Notes under the pieces: generated by a model
What the model saw: the letters and a program-made list of their open reading frames with translations, nothing else
Told to the model about the DNA's origin: nothing
The model's database searches: none
Assembly: GCA_031216915.1 (NCBI GenBank)
Contig: CM062289.1
Span: 25,749,533 to 25,813,532 of the forward strand
Source of the DNA: Pictodentalium vernedei
Lineage: Eukaryota > Mollusca > Scaphopoda > Dentaliida > Dentaliidae
DNA length: 64,000 nucleotides
Reading direction: 5' to 3'
Made by a program: the position numbers and the translations under genes
In this document: one piece after another, positions 29,698 through 40,708 of the stretch
Layout: each line of letters starts with the position of its first letter
How positions within the stretch are numbered: the first letter of the stretch is position 1

Positions 29698-32652
29698 TAG
29701 CTTAACTTGTGTATTGTGTTTGATGAAAAGGATAATGTTCAATGTTTATGAAAGGATTATGAAATGAGACAACAATTGTGATAATTGGGAATATGTTCAT
29801 TTCTGTTCCCTGTATGCTATGCTTCTGATAAAAATAATATGAGGTGTACACTGTACTGAAGAGCTGAGGGTGGGTTAATATGACCTCACAGTTTATAATG
29901 TATGTGGCCCTCACAGTTAACGTATATCAACGAAAGTTACCAAGTTACAGTGAAATTATTCCCAAACGAGTCATCCTATCAAATTACATTGAAATCCCTT
30001 CATAAATATGGCCTGTAGACTGTGCTAAAGGTTTTTGGGCTTTGGGCCCCTGTAGCCGTCAATTTCCCAATTGAGTCCAAAGGGGACGTTCTCATCTAGA
30101 CATTGTATGAAGTCAACCTACCAAGTTACAATGAAATCCCTTCATAAATATGACCTGTAGATTGTGCTCAAGGTTTTTGGATTTTGAGCTCGGACAGCCA
30201 TCATGGTTGAATGATCGCAACCAAAAGGGGACATTCTCATCTGGGCATCATCTGGTGTGATCCTACAAAGTTACAATGAAATCCCTTCATAAATATGACC
30301 TGTAGACTGTGCTCAAGGTTTTTGGGCTTCGGGCCCCTGAAGCCGTCACAGTTGACCAATCATGACCAAAAGGGGATGTCATCATCTACGCATTATATGG
30401 AGTCAAACTAACAGGTTACAATGAAATCCTTCCATAAATATGACCTATAGAATATGCTAAAGGTTTGGGCTCGGGCATCCATCAAGACTGAATGATCGCG
30501 ACCAAACGGGGATGTTCTCATCTAGACATTATTTGGAGTCAACCTACCAAGATACAATGAAATCCCTTCATAAATATCACCTGCAAACCATGCTAAAGGT
30601 TTTCAGACTTCAGGCCCCTGTAGCCATCACAGCTGCCTAATGGTGTCCAAAAGGGGCTGTTCTCATCTCGACATTATATGAAGTCAACCTACCAAGTTAC
30701 AATGAAATCCCTTCATAAATATGAACTGAAGACTGTGCTAAAGGTTTTCAGGCTTTGGGCTTGGGCAGCCATCATGGCTGAATGATCGCAACCAAAAGGG
30801 AACACTCTCATCTGGGCATCATCTGGAGTGATCCTACGAAGTTACAATGAATTCCCTTCATAAATATGACCTGTGGACTGTGGTCAAGATTTTGGGGCTT
30901 CGGGCACCTGTAGCCATCACAGTTGACTAATCACGACCAAAAGGGGATGTCATCATCTAGGCATTATATGGAGTCAACCTAACAAGTTACAATGAAATCC
31001 TTCCATAAATACGACCTACAGACTATGCTAAAGGTTTCTGAGCTCGGGCAGCCATCAAGGCTGAATGATCGTGACCAAAAGGGGACGTTCTCATCTAGAC
31101 ATTATTTGGAGTCATCCTACCAAGCTACAATGAAATCCTTTCATAATTATGACCTGTAGACTGTTCTAAAGGTTTTTAGGCTTTGGGCCCCTATAGCTGT
31201 CACAGTTGCCCAATCGTGTCCAAAAGGGGACGTTCTCATCTTGACATTATATGAAGTCAAACCTACCAAGTTACAATGAAATCCCTTCTTAAATATGTCC
31301 TGTAGACTGTGCTAAAGGTATTCGGGCTTCAGTCTCGGGCAGCCATAATGGTTGAATGATCGCAACCAAAAGGGGACATTCTCATCTGGGCATCATCTGG
31401 AGTGATCCTACGAAGTTATAATGAAATCCCTTCATAAATATGATCTGTAGACTGTGCTCAAGATTTTCGGGCTTTGGGCACCTGTAGCCATCACAGTTGA
31501 TCAATCACAACCAAAAGGGGATGTCATCATCTAGGCATTATATGGAGTCAACCTAACAAGTTACAATTAAATCCTTCCATAAATATAACCTATAGACTAC
31601 GCTAAAGTTCTTTGACCTCGGGCAGCCATAAAAGCTGAATGATCTCGACCAAAAGAGGATGTTCTCATCTAGACATTATTTGGAGTCATCCTACCAAGCT
31701 ACAATGAAATCCCTTCATAATTATGACCTGTAGACTGTTCTAAAGGTTTTCGGGCTTCAGGCCCCAGTAGCTGTCACAGTTGCCCAATCGTGTCCAAAAG
31801 GGGACATTCTCATCTAGACATTATATGAAGTCAACCTACCAAGTTACAATCCCTTCATAAATATGACCTGTAGACTGTGCTAAAGGTTTTCAGGCTTCGG
31901 GCTTGGGCAGCATCATGGTTGAATGATCGCAACCAAAGGGGACAATTGCATCTGGGCATCATCTGGAGTCATCCTACGAAGCTACACTGAAATCCCTTTA
32001 TAAATATGACCTATAGACTGTGCTCAAGGTTTTCAGGCTTTGGGTACCGGTAGCCATCACAGTTGACCAATCATGACCAAAGTCAACCCACCAAGTTACA
32101 ATGAAATTCCTCAATAAATATGAAGCAGACTGTGCTAAAGGTTTTCGGGTTTTGGGCTCGGGCAGTCATCACGGTTGGCAGATCATGCCCAAATGGGGAA
32201 ATTCTCATCTAGACATCATAAGGAGTTATCCTACCAAGTTACAATGAAATCCCTCCATATTAAACATGACCTGCAGACTATGCTAAAAGTTTTTGGGTTT
32301 CAGGCATGGGCAGCCATCACAGTTGATAGATCATGCCCAAAAGGGGAAGTTCTCATCTAGGCATTATACAGAGGCATCCTACCAAGTTACAACGAAATCC
32401 CTTCATAAATACGACCGGTTGACCGATCGCGACCAAACGGGGACGTTCTCCTCTAGACATGACCCCAAACCTGCATATGAAATTTCGCGACGATCAGACA
32501 AGAACTGCGGGGTGTAGCCCGTGCTAAAGGAAAATGTGAACAGACTCACAGACTCACAGACTAACAGACTCACAGACTAACAGACTCACAGACTAACAGA
32601 CTTCCGCATGCATGATGGCAATAGCTTATCTTGCTTATGTCAAGTTAAGCTA
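29698..32652. mobile_element. TIR element with a roughly 144-bp minisatellite interior
   Basis: TAGCTTAACTT (29698) and AAGTTAAGCTA (32642) are exact inverse complements. The interior, 29936-32520, is about 17 diverged units built on GTTACAATGAAATCCCTTC, ATAAATATGACCTGTAGACT and TCTCATCTAGACATTATATG. It ends in CAGACTCACAGACTAACAGA repetition. No coding frame. A related element starts at 40709. Superfamily unknown to me. Confidence 0.75.
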
Positions 32653-33150
32653 AAAAGTGCTATTTTAAGTCACAGTGACCTTGATCTTTGCCTCTTAAAT
32701 CTGAAATTCGATAGGTTTTTCTTCTTCCATGCTGGTACTAATGGTGTAAGTTTGGTCAATCTGCATTTTGTGAAACAAACGTTATCGCCTGGAAAAAGGT
32801 CCCTGCGAATATTTGTTATTCGAAATGACATTCAATTCAATTATAATTGGTGCTGAATATCTTCAATATTTTCTTTAATGCTTTTATCGGAGAAATGCAA
32901 TGGATATCAAGGTCAGTCAAATCTATATGCATTGCATATTAACAGAAATTTTACTCATATTTCTTTTATGACACAATATATAAAAAAAACAGGTCTCAGC
33001 TTAAATCCACTAGAAAAAGACAGAATTATATATCAACAGAGTTTTTGTAAAGACTGGATTGCACATGAACGAGAATAACTGGCTCGAAAAAACGCTCTTC
33101 AAAATTGATTTTTTCAAATATTAAAATTACAAAATAATTTTTAGAAGGAC
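32653..33150. other. Unassigned
   Basis: Frames of 66-82 codons without recognisable similarity. Confidence 0.4.
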
Positions 33151-33154
33151 TCAT

Positions 33155-33510
33155 TAATTTATTTATTTATTGGTGTTTAAGGTCACATATTTCTGCACAA
33201 TGGCTAATCATGAACACAATAGTTTTACAGGGGAGGAAGCCGGAGTACCCAGAGAGAACCCCCGAGCAACGATGAGCAACTGTCAGCTCCCCATTATACT
33301 AGCTCCACACAAGCAGGGTTAGCATTAGTTGAAGGCAGGTGCACCATCGACGTGCAGTATGCCTTAGTACACAACGTGACCATGCCCCCACGTGGGCAAT
33401 GGGGGTGAAGTGTCTTGGCAAAGGACACAACGCGGTTGCTGCAGGTGGGATTCGAACCAAGGACTCGGCTTGCAGCCTGCACCTCTACCAACTGAGCCAT
33501 CGTGCCCCTC
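33155..33510 (-). mobile_element. tRNA-derived SINE, full length
   Basis: Target duplication GAAGGACTCAT (33144-33154, 33511-33521). Minus-strand box A TGGCTCAGTTGG and box B GGTTCGAATCC. Confidence 0.93.
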
Positions 33511-33683
33511 GAAGGACTCATCATATCTTATTTATGATATAGAAAGCAAGTGCATTAAGAGTGTATCCTAAATTAGGAATAAAAAAATATTCCACGACAA
33601 TTTTTGCCAAAAGGGTTCTAACATTCCTCTTTGCCTTTTGAACCTAAGCGGCATTAAGAATTCTCTCTTAAATTCTCTAGAGA

Positions 33684-34035
33684 TCTTTAACGACACTTCA
33701 ACAGCCAGGGTCATATTATGTCGTTGACAGTTTTATGGGTGGAGGAGGCCAGGGTACCCAGAGAGAACCACAAAGCAACGACGAGTAGCTGCCAGCTCCC
33801 GAACATCGTAACTCTGCACTGCAGGATAGGCAGGGTTAGACTGGTTGAAGACATGTGCACCATCGATGTGCAGTACGCCTTAGTACACAGCATCATCGTG
33901 CCCCCATGTGGGCATTCGGGGTTAAGTGCCTTGCCCAAGGACACAACGTGGGAGTCCGAATCGATCGCTCAGATGGTCACCCATGCAAGGATTAACCGGG
34001 CTCGAAGTTGCTTAACTTCAGTAATCTTACGAGAA
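33684..34035 (-). mobile_element. 5S rRNA-derived SINE with alternative tail
   Basis: The head, on minus, has TTCTCGTAAGATTACTGAAG, TTAAGCAACTTCGAGCCCGG and GGGTGACCATCTGAGCGATC-like 5S sequence. The tail is the CCCTGGCTGTTGAAGTGTCG type. The outermost head bases are missing. Confidence 0.85.
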
Positions 34036-34109
34036 CTTTGGTTTTATTTGAATATTCACAGAAACCAATTTCTGACGAAATTCTACTTATACTAAGTCTA
34101 ACCTGTGCA

Positions 34110-34539
34110 TTTTCATCACACCAATATATGTTAGCCACTTTGCTAATGAAAATTATTCAATTAACAGGAGCATTCAATTAACAGGCATTGCATCACTTTC
34201 CTGTATTCTAGAGATAAAACTTAGCATTTATTCTATTATATCTTGTTTGACAGAGCTTCATGAGCTCTGTCAAACAGGATATAATAGATTGAATGCCTAT
34301 ATTGGATGTACTGAGGCCAAATAGGTCTATAAACAAAGCAAAACTGGGGAGAGTCGGGGTAACTTCTCGATGGGTTACAAGATTTTTTATTCAATTAACA
34401 AGAGTTTACTCTATAACTTATATTCAATTAACAGGTCAAATTTGTATTGGAGGTATGGTAAATGGTTTTATGTTAGGTAATTATATTCAATTAACAGGGT
34501 TATTCAGTTAAGAGATATCCAATCAAGTGGACTCCGCTG
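34110..34539 (+). mobile_element. H-family MITE, copy H4
   Basis: GCCACTTTGCTAATGAAAAT start area, TATATCTTGTTTGACAGAGC palindrome (34240-34290), right end AAGTGGACTCCGCTG-TA. The extreme left end is eroded. Confidence 0.82.
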
Positions 34540-34812
34540 TAGTACTGCTGTAATAGTTTATCTTCTCCTTGATCATCCCCCAAGGGTGGGGGTGGGGATG
34601 GGTAAACTATTTTGTCTTCCACTCTATCCCCTACATATCCTCCACCCCCCCCCCCCCCTCCCACATGAATGTTTTTGTTTTGCTTCTTTTTTTTTTTACA
34701 GAAAATCGTCATTTTCTTTTCAGAACTTGATATAACTTGATGTGTTGGGAAATTATATTCAATTAACAGGGTTATTCAGTTAAAGAGATATCCAATTAAG
34801 TGGGTTCCACTG
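34540..34812. repeat. Low-complexity insert and duplicated H-family right end
   Basis: Holds GGGTGGGGGTGGGG and a C15-like run (34640-34660). The second H end is TATATTCAATTAACAGGGTT to GGTTCCACTG-TA at 34812, only 12 bp from the MOCOS exon donor. Confidence 0.75.
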
Positions 34813-34824
34813 TACTACATATAC

Positions 34825-34981
34825 CTGTATCTAATTTGATCTATACTGTCTGTGGATAGACAGCTGCTTGGAGAGCGACTGTGTGGATTGCCATACAAAT
34901 TACTTGTCAAGTCTTTTTGTACATTCTCAATTTGTTTCTTGGAATACAGAGTTGTTCCAACATGATCAACATATGTTATGT
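34825..34981 (-). CDS. MOCOS: Molybdenum cofactor sulfurase, N-terminal exon
   Basis: 157-bp minus-strand exon between a TATATTTCAG acceptor and an ATACAG|GTATAT donor. It encodes (D)ITYVDHVGTTLYSKKQIE, then a short linker, LYGNPHSRSPSSCLSTD, and SIDQIRYR. MOCOS proteins carry a YLDHAGATL motif followed by YGNPHS near residue 40-80, so identity and position are clear. The last codon is split AG|G and completed by the exon at 24598, giving QIRYR-ILNHFN as in the family. The exon is too short and too repeat-surrounded to be noticed from open-frame length alone. The initiator exon was not located upstream (plus-strand positions above 34981). A transposon end (34812) lies 12 bp beyond the donor. 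Confidence 0.93.
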
Positions 34982-35227
34982 CTGAAATATACAGAAAAAA
35001 TTAAATCAATTCCCTGATATAATTAAGTACCTAAAAAATTAAATAATCCATTGGTAAAAAAAAACTTCATGTCGAAACTTTTTTCTAATCTTAATGTCAA
35101 CCATTTCAACAACCACAAACATGTAATCACAATGAATTAGAATCAGATGTTAGCTTTGCCGCATCTCAATATTTTTCTAGTGAATTTAACCCTTTATCCA
35201 TTGCACTTAATATCAAAATTTGGCATT
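34982..35227. other. Intronic sequence, nothing recognised
   Basis: No element ends seen. Confidence 0.4.
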
Positions 35228-35734
35228 TAAGGCCTAAAAACGTTCAAAATCTGTTTCTGAGGCCCTCTCACATGGCCCTTTTGTCTGCAGCATGCTCTCT
35301 TTTTATAACCAATGCAAACTTGAAGAAAAAAAATTAAATGGTTTAGGCCAAATAAAAAAAATGAATTGATTCTCAGGCAATTTTTTTTTCAAATCAGTGA
35401 GGGAGGGAGGATTTTATTTTTACTTTTTTTAAAAAATTTTTTTCAGGTAAAAGGTTTGAGTATACTCAGTAAATCTTTTTGCTGTCTTTCCACTTGAAAA
35501 AGAGAAAAGGTTGTATTTTAGTGTAATTATAGTATACCTTTTATAACTAACTGTGGTAACAACAGCTAAAAGGATTTGTATTTTATTGTTCTTTTTAATG
35601 GTATAGATCTGTCAAGCATCATGATCCATTAGAATAAGCCCCACTAACCAATGCTTGGGGTATGAGTCCTTTAAAATGGGAAACATGGCTCTAAATGATT
35701 GGTTAAACTTGAGTTTATATCGGTGTTGCGGTCA

Positions 35735-35793
35735 TTTTTAGCCATTGTGCAGAAATATATGAACTTAAACACCAGCAAATAAATAAATAATTA
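35735..35793 (+). mobile_element. SINE 3'-tail fragment
   Basis: TTAGCCATTGTGCAGAAATA, AACTTAAACACCAGCAAATAAATAA. Confidence 0.75.
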
Positions 35794-35818
35794 AATCATG
35801 ATCTAGTATATCAGAATT

Positions 35819-35879
35819 TTCTTTGTTACAGTTTATGGGAGAGTGCCCCTGGGCACTCTCCCATAAACTGCAACAAGAA
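35819..35879. repeat. Palindrome
   Basis: TTCTTTGTTACAGTTTATGG, GAGAGTGCCC - complement; nearly perfect with almost no loop. Confidence 0.9.
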
Positions 35880-36328
35880 AAACCAATTTACTGCTAACAC
35901 AGCTAAATAATTATATGTTAGGAAATGCGAAAAAATTACCATTCCAAGTTTTCACAAATTCTTTAAAAAACAAGACATAATAAAAATGTCCAATGAGGAG
36001 GTTCAAATCCAATGAGGGAGGGCCTGAGAATCAAAACATTATTTTTTTTTAGCCTTATGTTTGATATTTTGCCTAAGTTAATAAAACTGATAAATTTGTC
36101 CCTTGAGTGCAACATGGCTTTGCAATGCTTTAAGCACTGCAAAGCCGTCTTGCACTCAGGGGACGAAATACACAACCAATACTATTCTGTAGATTATAAG
36201 TCCTAAAACATAAAACAAACCAAGAACATGAATTTTTGATTGCAAAGAAATAATTACAAAAATAAAAAATAAAATAAAAAACTGCCCGCCAGCATGCGAT
36301 TATACAAATGAAAGTGTCAATGACACTG

Positions 36329-38116
36329 TAGCTCAACTTGTCAAGACATGTACATGTATGTGACACAGCAATGACAAACATCTGGGTAATGACCTGAAAA
36401 CAAAGGTACATATAAAATATTGTAACGGTATGTACATAAATACTGACCGTAGCCTGTAACAAATGTATAGGTAAAGTATTGTAAAGGTGGGTGACAGTTA
36501 GATGCTAAACTAGAAAAGAAATCTTTGAGTCCCAGAGTGGGCCTGACTGAACCCCAAAATATTTGTTCTCATAGCACAGTGATAACAAAGGCACCCCAAA
36601 ACACACTCTTTCCTGTCCCAAGGTGAAACCAAAGGTACCCAAGAAGTTTCGTGAAGATCAGTTCATAAATATGAGCTGTATAGAAGTTGTGACAAAAAAC
36701 TGATTGGACCTAATTTCGGTACAAAATGGCCACTGGCAGCCATCTTGAATTTTGGACCGCACTCAGAAACACTCGTTCTCATCCCAAGGTGATAACAAAG
36801 GTACCCAAGAAGTTTCGTGAAGATCGGTTGATAAATACAGACTCTAGCCCAAGCCGTATTGACATGTGTACTTACAGTGTATAACTAGCACTAAATAAAT
36901 CAAAATTCATCTAATTTGCATAATTTCTGCACGAGAAAAAAAGCTGTATTGTACGTGATATATTCCATTTTACTAAACATTCATACAAAAATTTATTCAA
37001 ATCTGAGCTTTCATACAGAAGTTCTGATTGCACTAATTTTGGTACAAAATGGCTGCTGGAGGCCATCTTGAATTTTGGACCACACCCAAAAACACTCATT
37101 CTCATCCCACGGTGATAACAAAGGTACCCAAGAAGTTTCGTAAAGATCGATTCATAAATACGGCCTCTAGCCTGAGCCGTATACAAGTTGTATACAAAAA
37201 ACTGATTAGACCTAATTTCGGTACAAAAGGGCCACTGGCAGCCAGCTTGAAATTTGAACCGCAGTCAGAAGCACTTGTTCCCGTCCCAAGGTGATAACAG
37301 AGGTACCCAAGAAGTTTCATGAAGATCGGTTGAGAAATACAGCATCTAGCCCGAGCCGTATTGACATATGTACTTACTGTGTGTAAGTAGCACTGAAAAA
37401 ATCAAAGTTCATCTAATTTGCATAATTTCTGCACGAGAAAAAACCCCATATTATATGTGATGTATCCCATGGTACTAAACATTCACACAAAAATTTTTTC
37501 AAATCAGCGCTTTCATATGGACGTTCTGCACAAAAATCTGATTGCACCTAATTTTGTACAAAATGGCTGCCATTGGCCATCTTGAATTTCGGACTGCACC
37601 CAAAAACACTGGTTCTCGTCCCACAGTGATACCAAAGGTACCCAAGAAGTTTCGTAAAGATCGGTTCATAAATACGGCCTCTAGCCCGAGCTGTATTGGC
37701 ATTTGCACTGACAGTGCTGAAAGTAACACTAAATAAATCAAAGTTAGTCTAATTTGCATAATTTAAGCACGAGAAAAAAACCTGTATGATATGTAATGTA
37801 TCTCATGGTACTAAACATTCATACAAAAAATTATTCAAATCAGAGCTTTCATATGGAAGTTCTGTACAAAAAACAGATTTCTGCATCGTCGGTACAAAAT
37901 GGCGGCTGGCAGCCAGCTCGAATTTCGGACTGCACCCAAAAACACTCGTTCTCGTCCCACGGTCATACCAAAGGTACCCAAGAAGTTTCGTAAAGATTGG
38001 TTCATAAATACGGCCTCTAGCCCAAGCTGTATCCAAGTGTTGACGTACGGACAAGCAGACAGACGGACGACGGGCCATGACAAAAGCTCAAATTTGGCTT
38101 CTCCAAAGTTGAGCTA
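36329..38116. mobile_element. TIR element with long minisatellite interior (second type)
   Basis: Exact ends TAGCTCAACTT / AAGTTGAGCTA. The interior repeats a unit with AAAATGGCTGCTGGCAGCCA, CTTGAATTTCGGACCGCACC, GGTACCCAAGAAGTTTCGT and ATTTGCATAATTTCTGCACG about six times. A GGACAAGCAGACAGACGGAC stretch precedes the right end. No coding frame. Confidence 0.75.
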
Positions 38117-38120
38117 AAAA

Positions 38121-38157
38121 TAGCCTGGGATACAGAAGATCTAGTTTTGAGAGGCCT
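38121..38157. mobile_element. Harbinger MITE end fragment
   Basis: GCCTGGGATACAGAAGATCT...GAGAGGCCTTAA. Confidence 0.6.
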
Positions 38158-38159
38158 TA

Positions 38160-38283
38160 AATTATTTGTTTTCTCAACTTTTTCAAAGCATTTCAACAAA
38201 ACCGTATCATGTAACCTCTCACTGGAACGAGCTCATCCAATGCACATGATATGGTTACATTGGCGGATGTGGCCAATTCGTTA
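38160..38283. mobile_element. P-family palindrome remnant
   Basis: CATTTCAACAAAACCGTATC, CTCACTGGAACGAGCTC then a shortened right arm CACATGATATGGTTACATTG. Confidence 0.65.
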
Positions 38284-38850
38284 AGTATTTATTTATTGGA
38301 ATTTAACAACACTTTTGATAGCCAGGGTCACCTTGTGCAGACAATTTTATGGGTGGGGAAAACTGGGGCATCTCAAGAGAATCACAGAGCAGCAGTCAGC
38401 AACTTTCCGACTCCCCAACATACTAACTCTCCACAAGCAGAGTAAGCATTGGCTGAAGTACGTGCACTATCGATGTACAGTATACTTAGTACACAGTGCC
38501 AACATACACCCAGTCAGGATTAACTCCTAGCACTCTGGTGGTATTTCATATTTTTCGTCATTGACTACATATTGTCCATGCAGGATGAAGAATTTTACAA
38601 ATTATATCTTGTTTGACAGAGCTCATTGAGCTCTGTCAAACAAGATATAATTTGAAAAATTCTTAATTGCATTGTGGGAAAAAATTTGCTGCTGAAAACT
38701 ATGGTATTTTGACATCAGAGTTCAGAGGGTTAAGTGCCTTACCCAAGGGCATAATGCAGGTACAGTTGGTCACAACCAAATCCTGGACTTGTTGATTTAA
38801 TCCTGGACCTGGTGGTTTGAAGTCCAATGTTCTAACAACTAAGCCACCGC
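38284..38850 (-). mobile_element. tRNA-derived SINE with alternative tail, split by a MITE
   Basis: Tail side 38284-38519 (AACACTTTTGATAGCCAGGG) and head side 38730-38850 (GTTAAGTGCCTTACCCAAGG; minus-strand head GGTGGCTTAGTTGTTAGAAC, CTTCAAACCACC). The two parts join perfectly if 38524-38733 is removed at TTAA. Confidence 0.87.
38524..38729. mobile_element. TTAA-flanked palindromic MITE inside the SINE
   Basis: TTAA at 38520 and 38730. Ends CTCCTAGCACTCTGG / CAGAGTTCAGAGGG. Palindrome TTATATCTTGTTTGACAGAG, CTC-ATT-GAG at 38600-38650, the same core as in the TA-flanked H family. Relative: 1759-1997. Confidence 0.92.
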
Positions 38851-39122
38851 TCCCAATTCATTAGTAAAGACGTAAAGGAAATTCTCTAGAGATCAGTTTT
38901 CAATATATTATGAGTTGATTTTACTTGACTGTTTTACACTCATACCAGAAGAAACAAGAAGGACGCCAACTCCCTATAGCTCACCAACATTCTTCTTTGA
39001 TAGTAACTTTAATTTGGCAAACACAAGAACTGTATCAAACAGGCTCATAACATGCGACAAAGCTGACCTAAACACAACCTCTTAAAAGTAAAACTGAAAA
39101 ATAATAATTTTAACAGCAGAAG
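38851..39122. other. Unassigned
   Basis: No feature recognised. Confidence 0.4.
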
Positions 39123-39590
39123 GGTTAATGGCCACATTATTAAGTGAGAAGTATTACTTTGAACCAGCCAGTCTTCATTGGCAAATGCTTCAGTGTACTA
39201 CGTTTGATTTAAACTTTCAAAAAGCTGTGACTTATCAGATACCTGATAGTACACTACATAGAGAAATTGAAGAATCCTTTTGATTTAAACTTTCAAAAAG
39301 CTGTGACTTATCAGATACCTGATAGTACACTACATAGAGAAATTGAAGAACCCTCTGTTTTAAAAAAAATATGTGGTGATGGAAACTGCCTTTTCCGTAA
39401 ACTATCATTTGTAATTACTGGTGAAGAAAATCAACATGGCACAATTAGATTATTAATTGTTGATCATATGAGGAATCTCGGAAATGATGTTTTACGAATG
39501 GTGTTGCCAGACCATAACAGAAACTTTAGCACACTGAAAATGTCTTGGTGTGAGTTAAACAGAGACTTAACGTTAAAAATGTGGAAATAA
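39123..39590 (+). pseudogene. OTU-type cysteine protease fragment with a 76-bp internal duplication
   Basis: The frame at 39267-39590 contains KKICGDGNCLFRKLSFVITG followed by EENQHGTIRLLIVDHM. GDGNCLF is the OTU-domain signature with the catalytic Asp/Cys, and LSFVITG..NQH..IR follows the family pattern. Upstream, 39150-39278 encodes YYFEPASLHWQMLQ and FDLNFQKAVTYQIP, LHREIEE. The block 39203-39278 is repeated at 39279-39354, which shifts the frame (76 is not a multiple of 3). The frame then runs into the 365-bp array at about 39525, well before the OTU catalytic His. OTU domains of this kind are common in animal transposons as well as host genes. This is a broken fragment, most likely captured by a mobile element. 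Confidence 0.72.
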
Positions 39591-40690
39591 ATTGAAAAAT
39601 ATTGACTGGATGAGGGTTAAATCATGGTAGAAAAATAATGAGGAACATGTATGATTTATATAAAGGCCATGGGAAAAGAACGAACACAGAAACTGACATA
39701 AACACAAAGTTAAACATGAAATTCTGAGCTAAACAGAAAACTAAACGTAAGTAAATAAATAAAAAAAGTTAAGAGAACGGTTTAAAATACATAGGGTGAG
39801 GGTTAAATAGTGGTAGAATGATAATAAGCACCATATAGAAGCAATATAAAGGCCATGGAATGAAAAGGGTGTCGGCAGCTGCCCTGAATAGAAACGTTAA
39901 CACATTGAAAATGTCTAAGTGTGAACTAAACAGAAAACTCAACGTTCAAAAGTTGAAGAGAAATTTGAATTGAAATTTAGTGGACAAGGGTGAAACCATG
40001 GTATAATGATAATGAAGAACATATATGAGGAATATAAGCACCATGGGATGAGAAGGAACACAGCAGATGACCTAAACACTAAGTTAAACATGAAATTCTG
40101 AGCTAAACAGAAAAGTAAACGTAACAAAAAATGTTAAGAAAAAGGTTTAAAATGCACTGGGTGAGAATGATATAATGGTAGAATGATAATAAGCACCATA
40201 TGGAAGCAATCTAAAGGCCATGGGATGAAAAGGGTGTCAGCAGCTGACCTAAACAGAAACTGTAACACACTGAAAATGTCTTAGCGTGAGGTAAACAGGA
40301 AACTTAACATTAAAAATGGGATGAAACATTTGAAGAAATTCACTGGTCAATGGTTAAATGATGCTAGAATGATAATGAGGAACATGTATGATGGAATATA
40401 ATCACTATGGGAAGAGAAGGAAAACAGGAGCTGACCTACACACAAACTTAAACATGAAATTCTGAGGTACACAGAAAAGTAAACGTAACTAAAAATGGTA
40501 AGAAAAAGATTTAAAACACACTGGACGAGGGTTAAATAATGGTAGAATGATAATAAGCACAATATAGAAGCAATAAAAAGGCCATGGGATGAAAAGGGTG
40601 TCGACAGCTGACCTAAACAGAAACTGTAACACACTGAAAATGTTTAAGTTTGAGGTAAAAAGAAGAGTTAACGTTCGAAATTTGATGTTG
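39525..40690. repeat. Tandem array, about 365-bp composite unit, 3.2 copies
   Basis: ACACACTGAAAATGTCTTAG-type words recur at 39527, 39899, 40264 and 40628. Each unit has two related halves (GATGAAAAGGGTGTCAGCAG; GAGAAGGAACACAGCAGATG). Confidence 0.88.
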
Positions 40691-40708
40691 AAAGTATCAA
40701 TGACACTG

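Larger units (their letters stand above)
35346..36054. mobile_element. Harbinger-like element nested at an internal TTA
   Basis: Ends GGCCAAATAAAAAAAATG...GATTCTCAGGC and inverted GGGCCTGAGAATCAAAACATT...TAGCC, flanked by TTA (35343-35345, 36055-36057). 709 bp. It contains a SINE tail remnant (35735-35793) and a palindrome (35819-35879). Confidence 0.75.
35231..36300 (+). mobile_element. Harbinger-like MITE split by a longer Harbinger-like element
   Basis: First part GGCCTAAAAACGTTCAAAAT to AAATGGTTTA (35345). It resumes at 36055 with TTATGTTTGATATTTTGCC and runs to the CATGCGATTATACAAATG end. The hairpin at about 36098-36160 is slightly decayed. TAA precedes the left GGCC. Confidence 0.82.

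Noticed and set aside
36305..36345. Operator-like palindrome AGTGTCAATGACACT
   Set aside because: It occurs at the start of each TAGCTYAACTT element (29681, 36311, 40690) and is better read as an element end.
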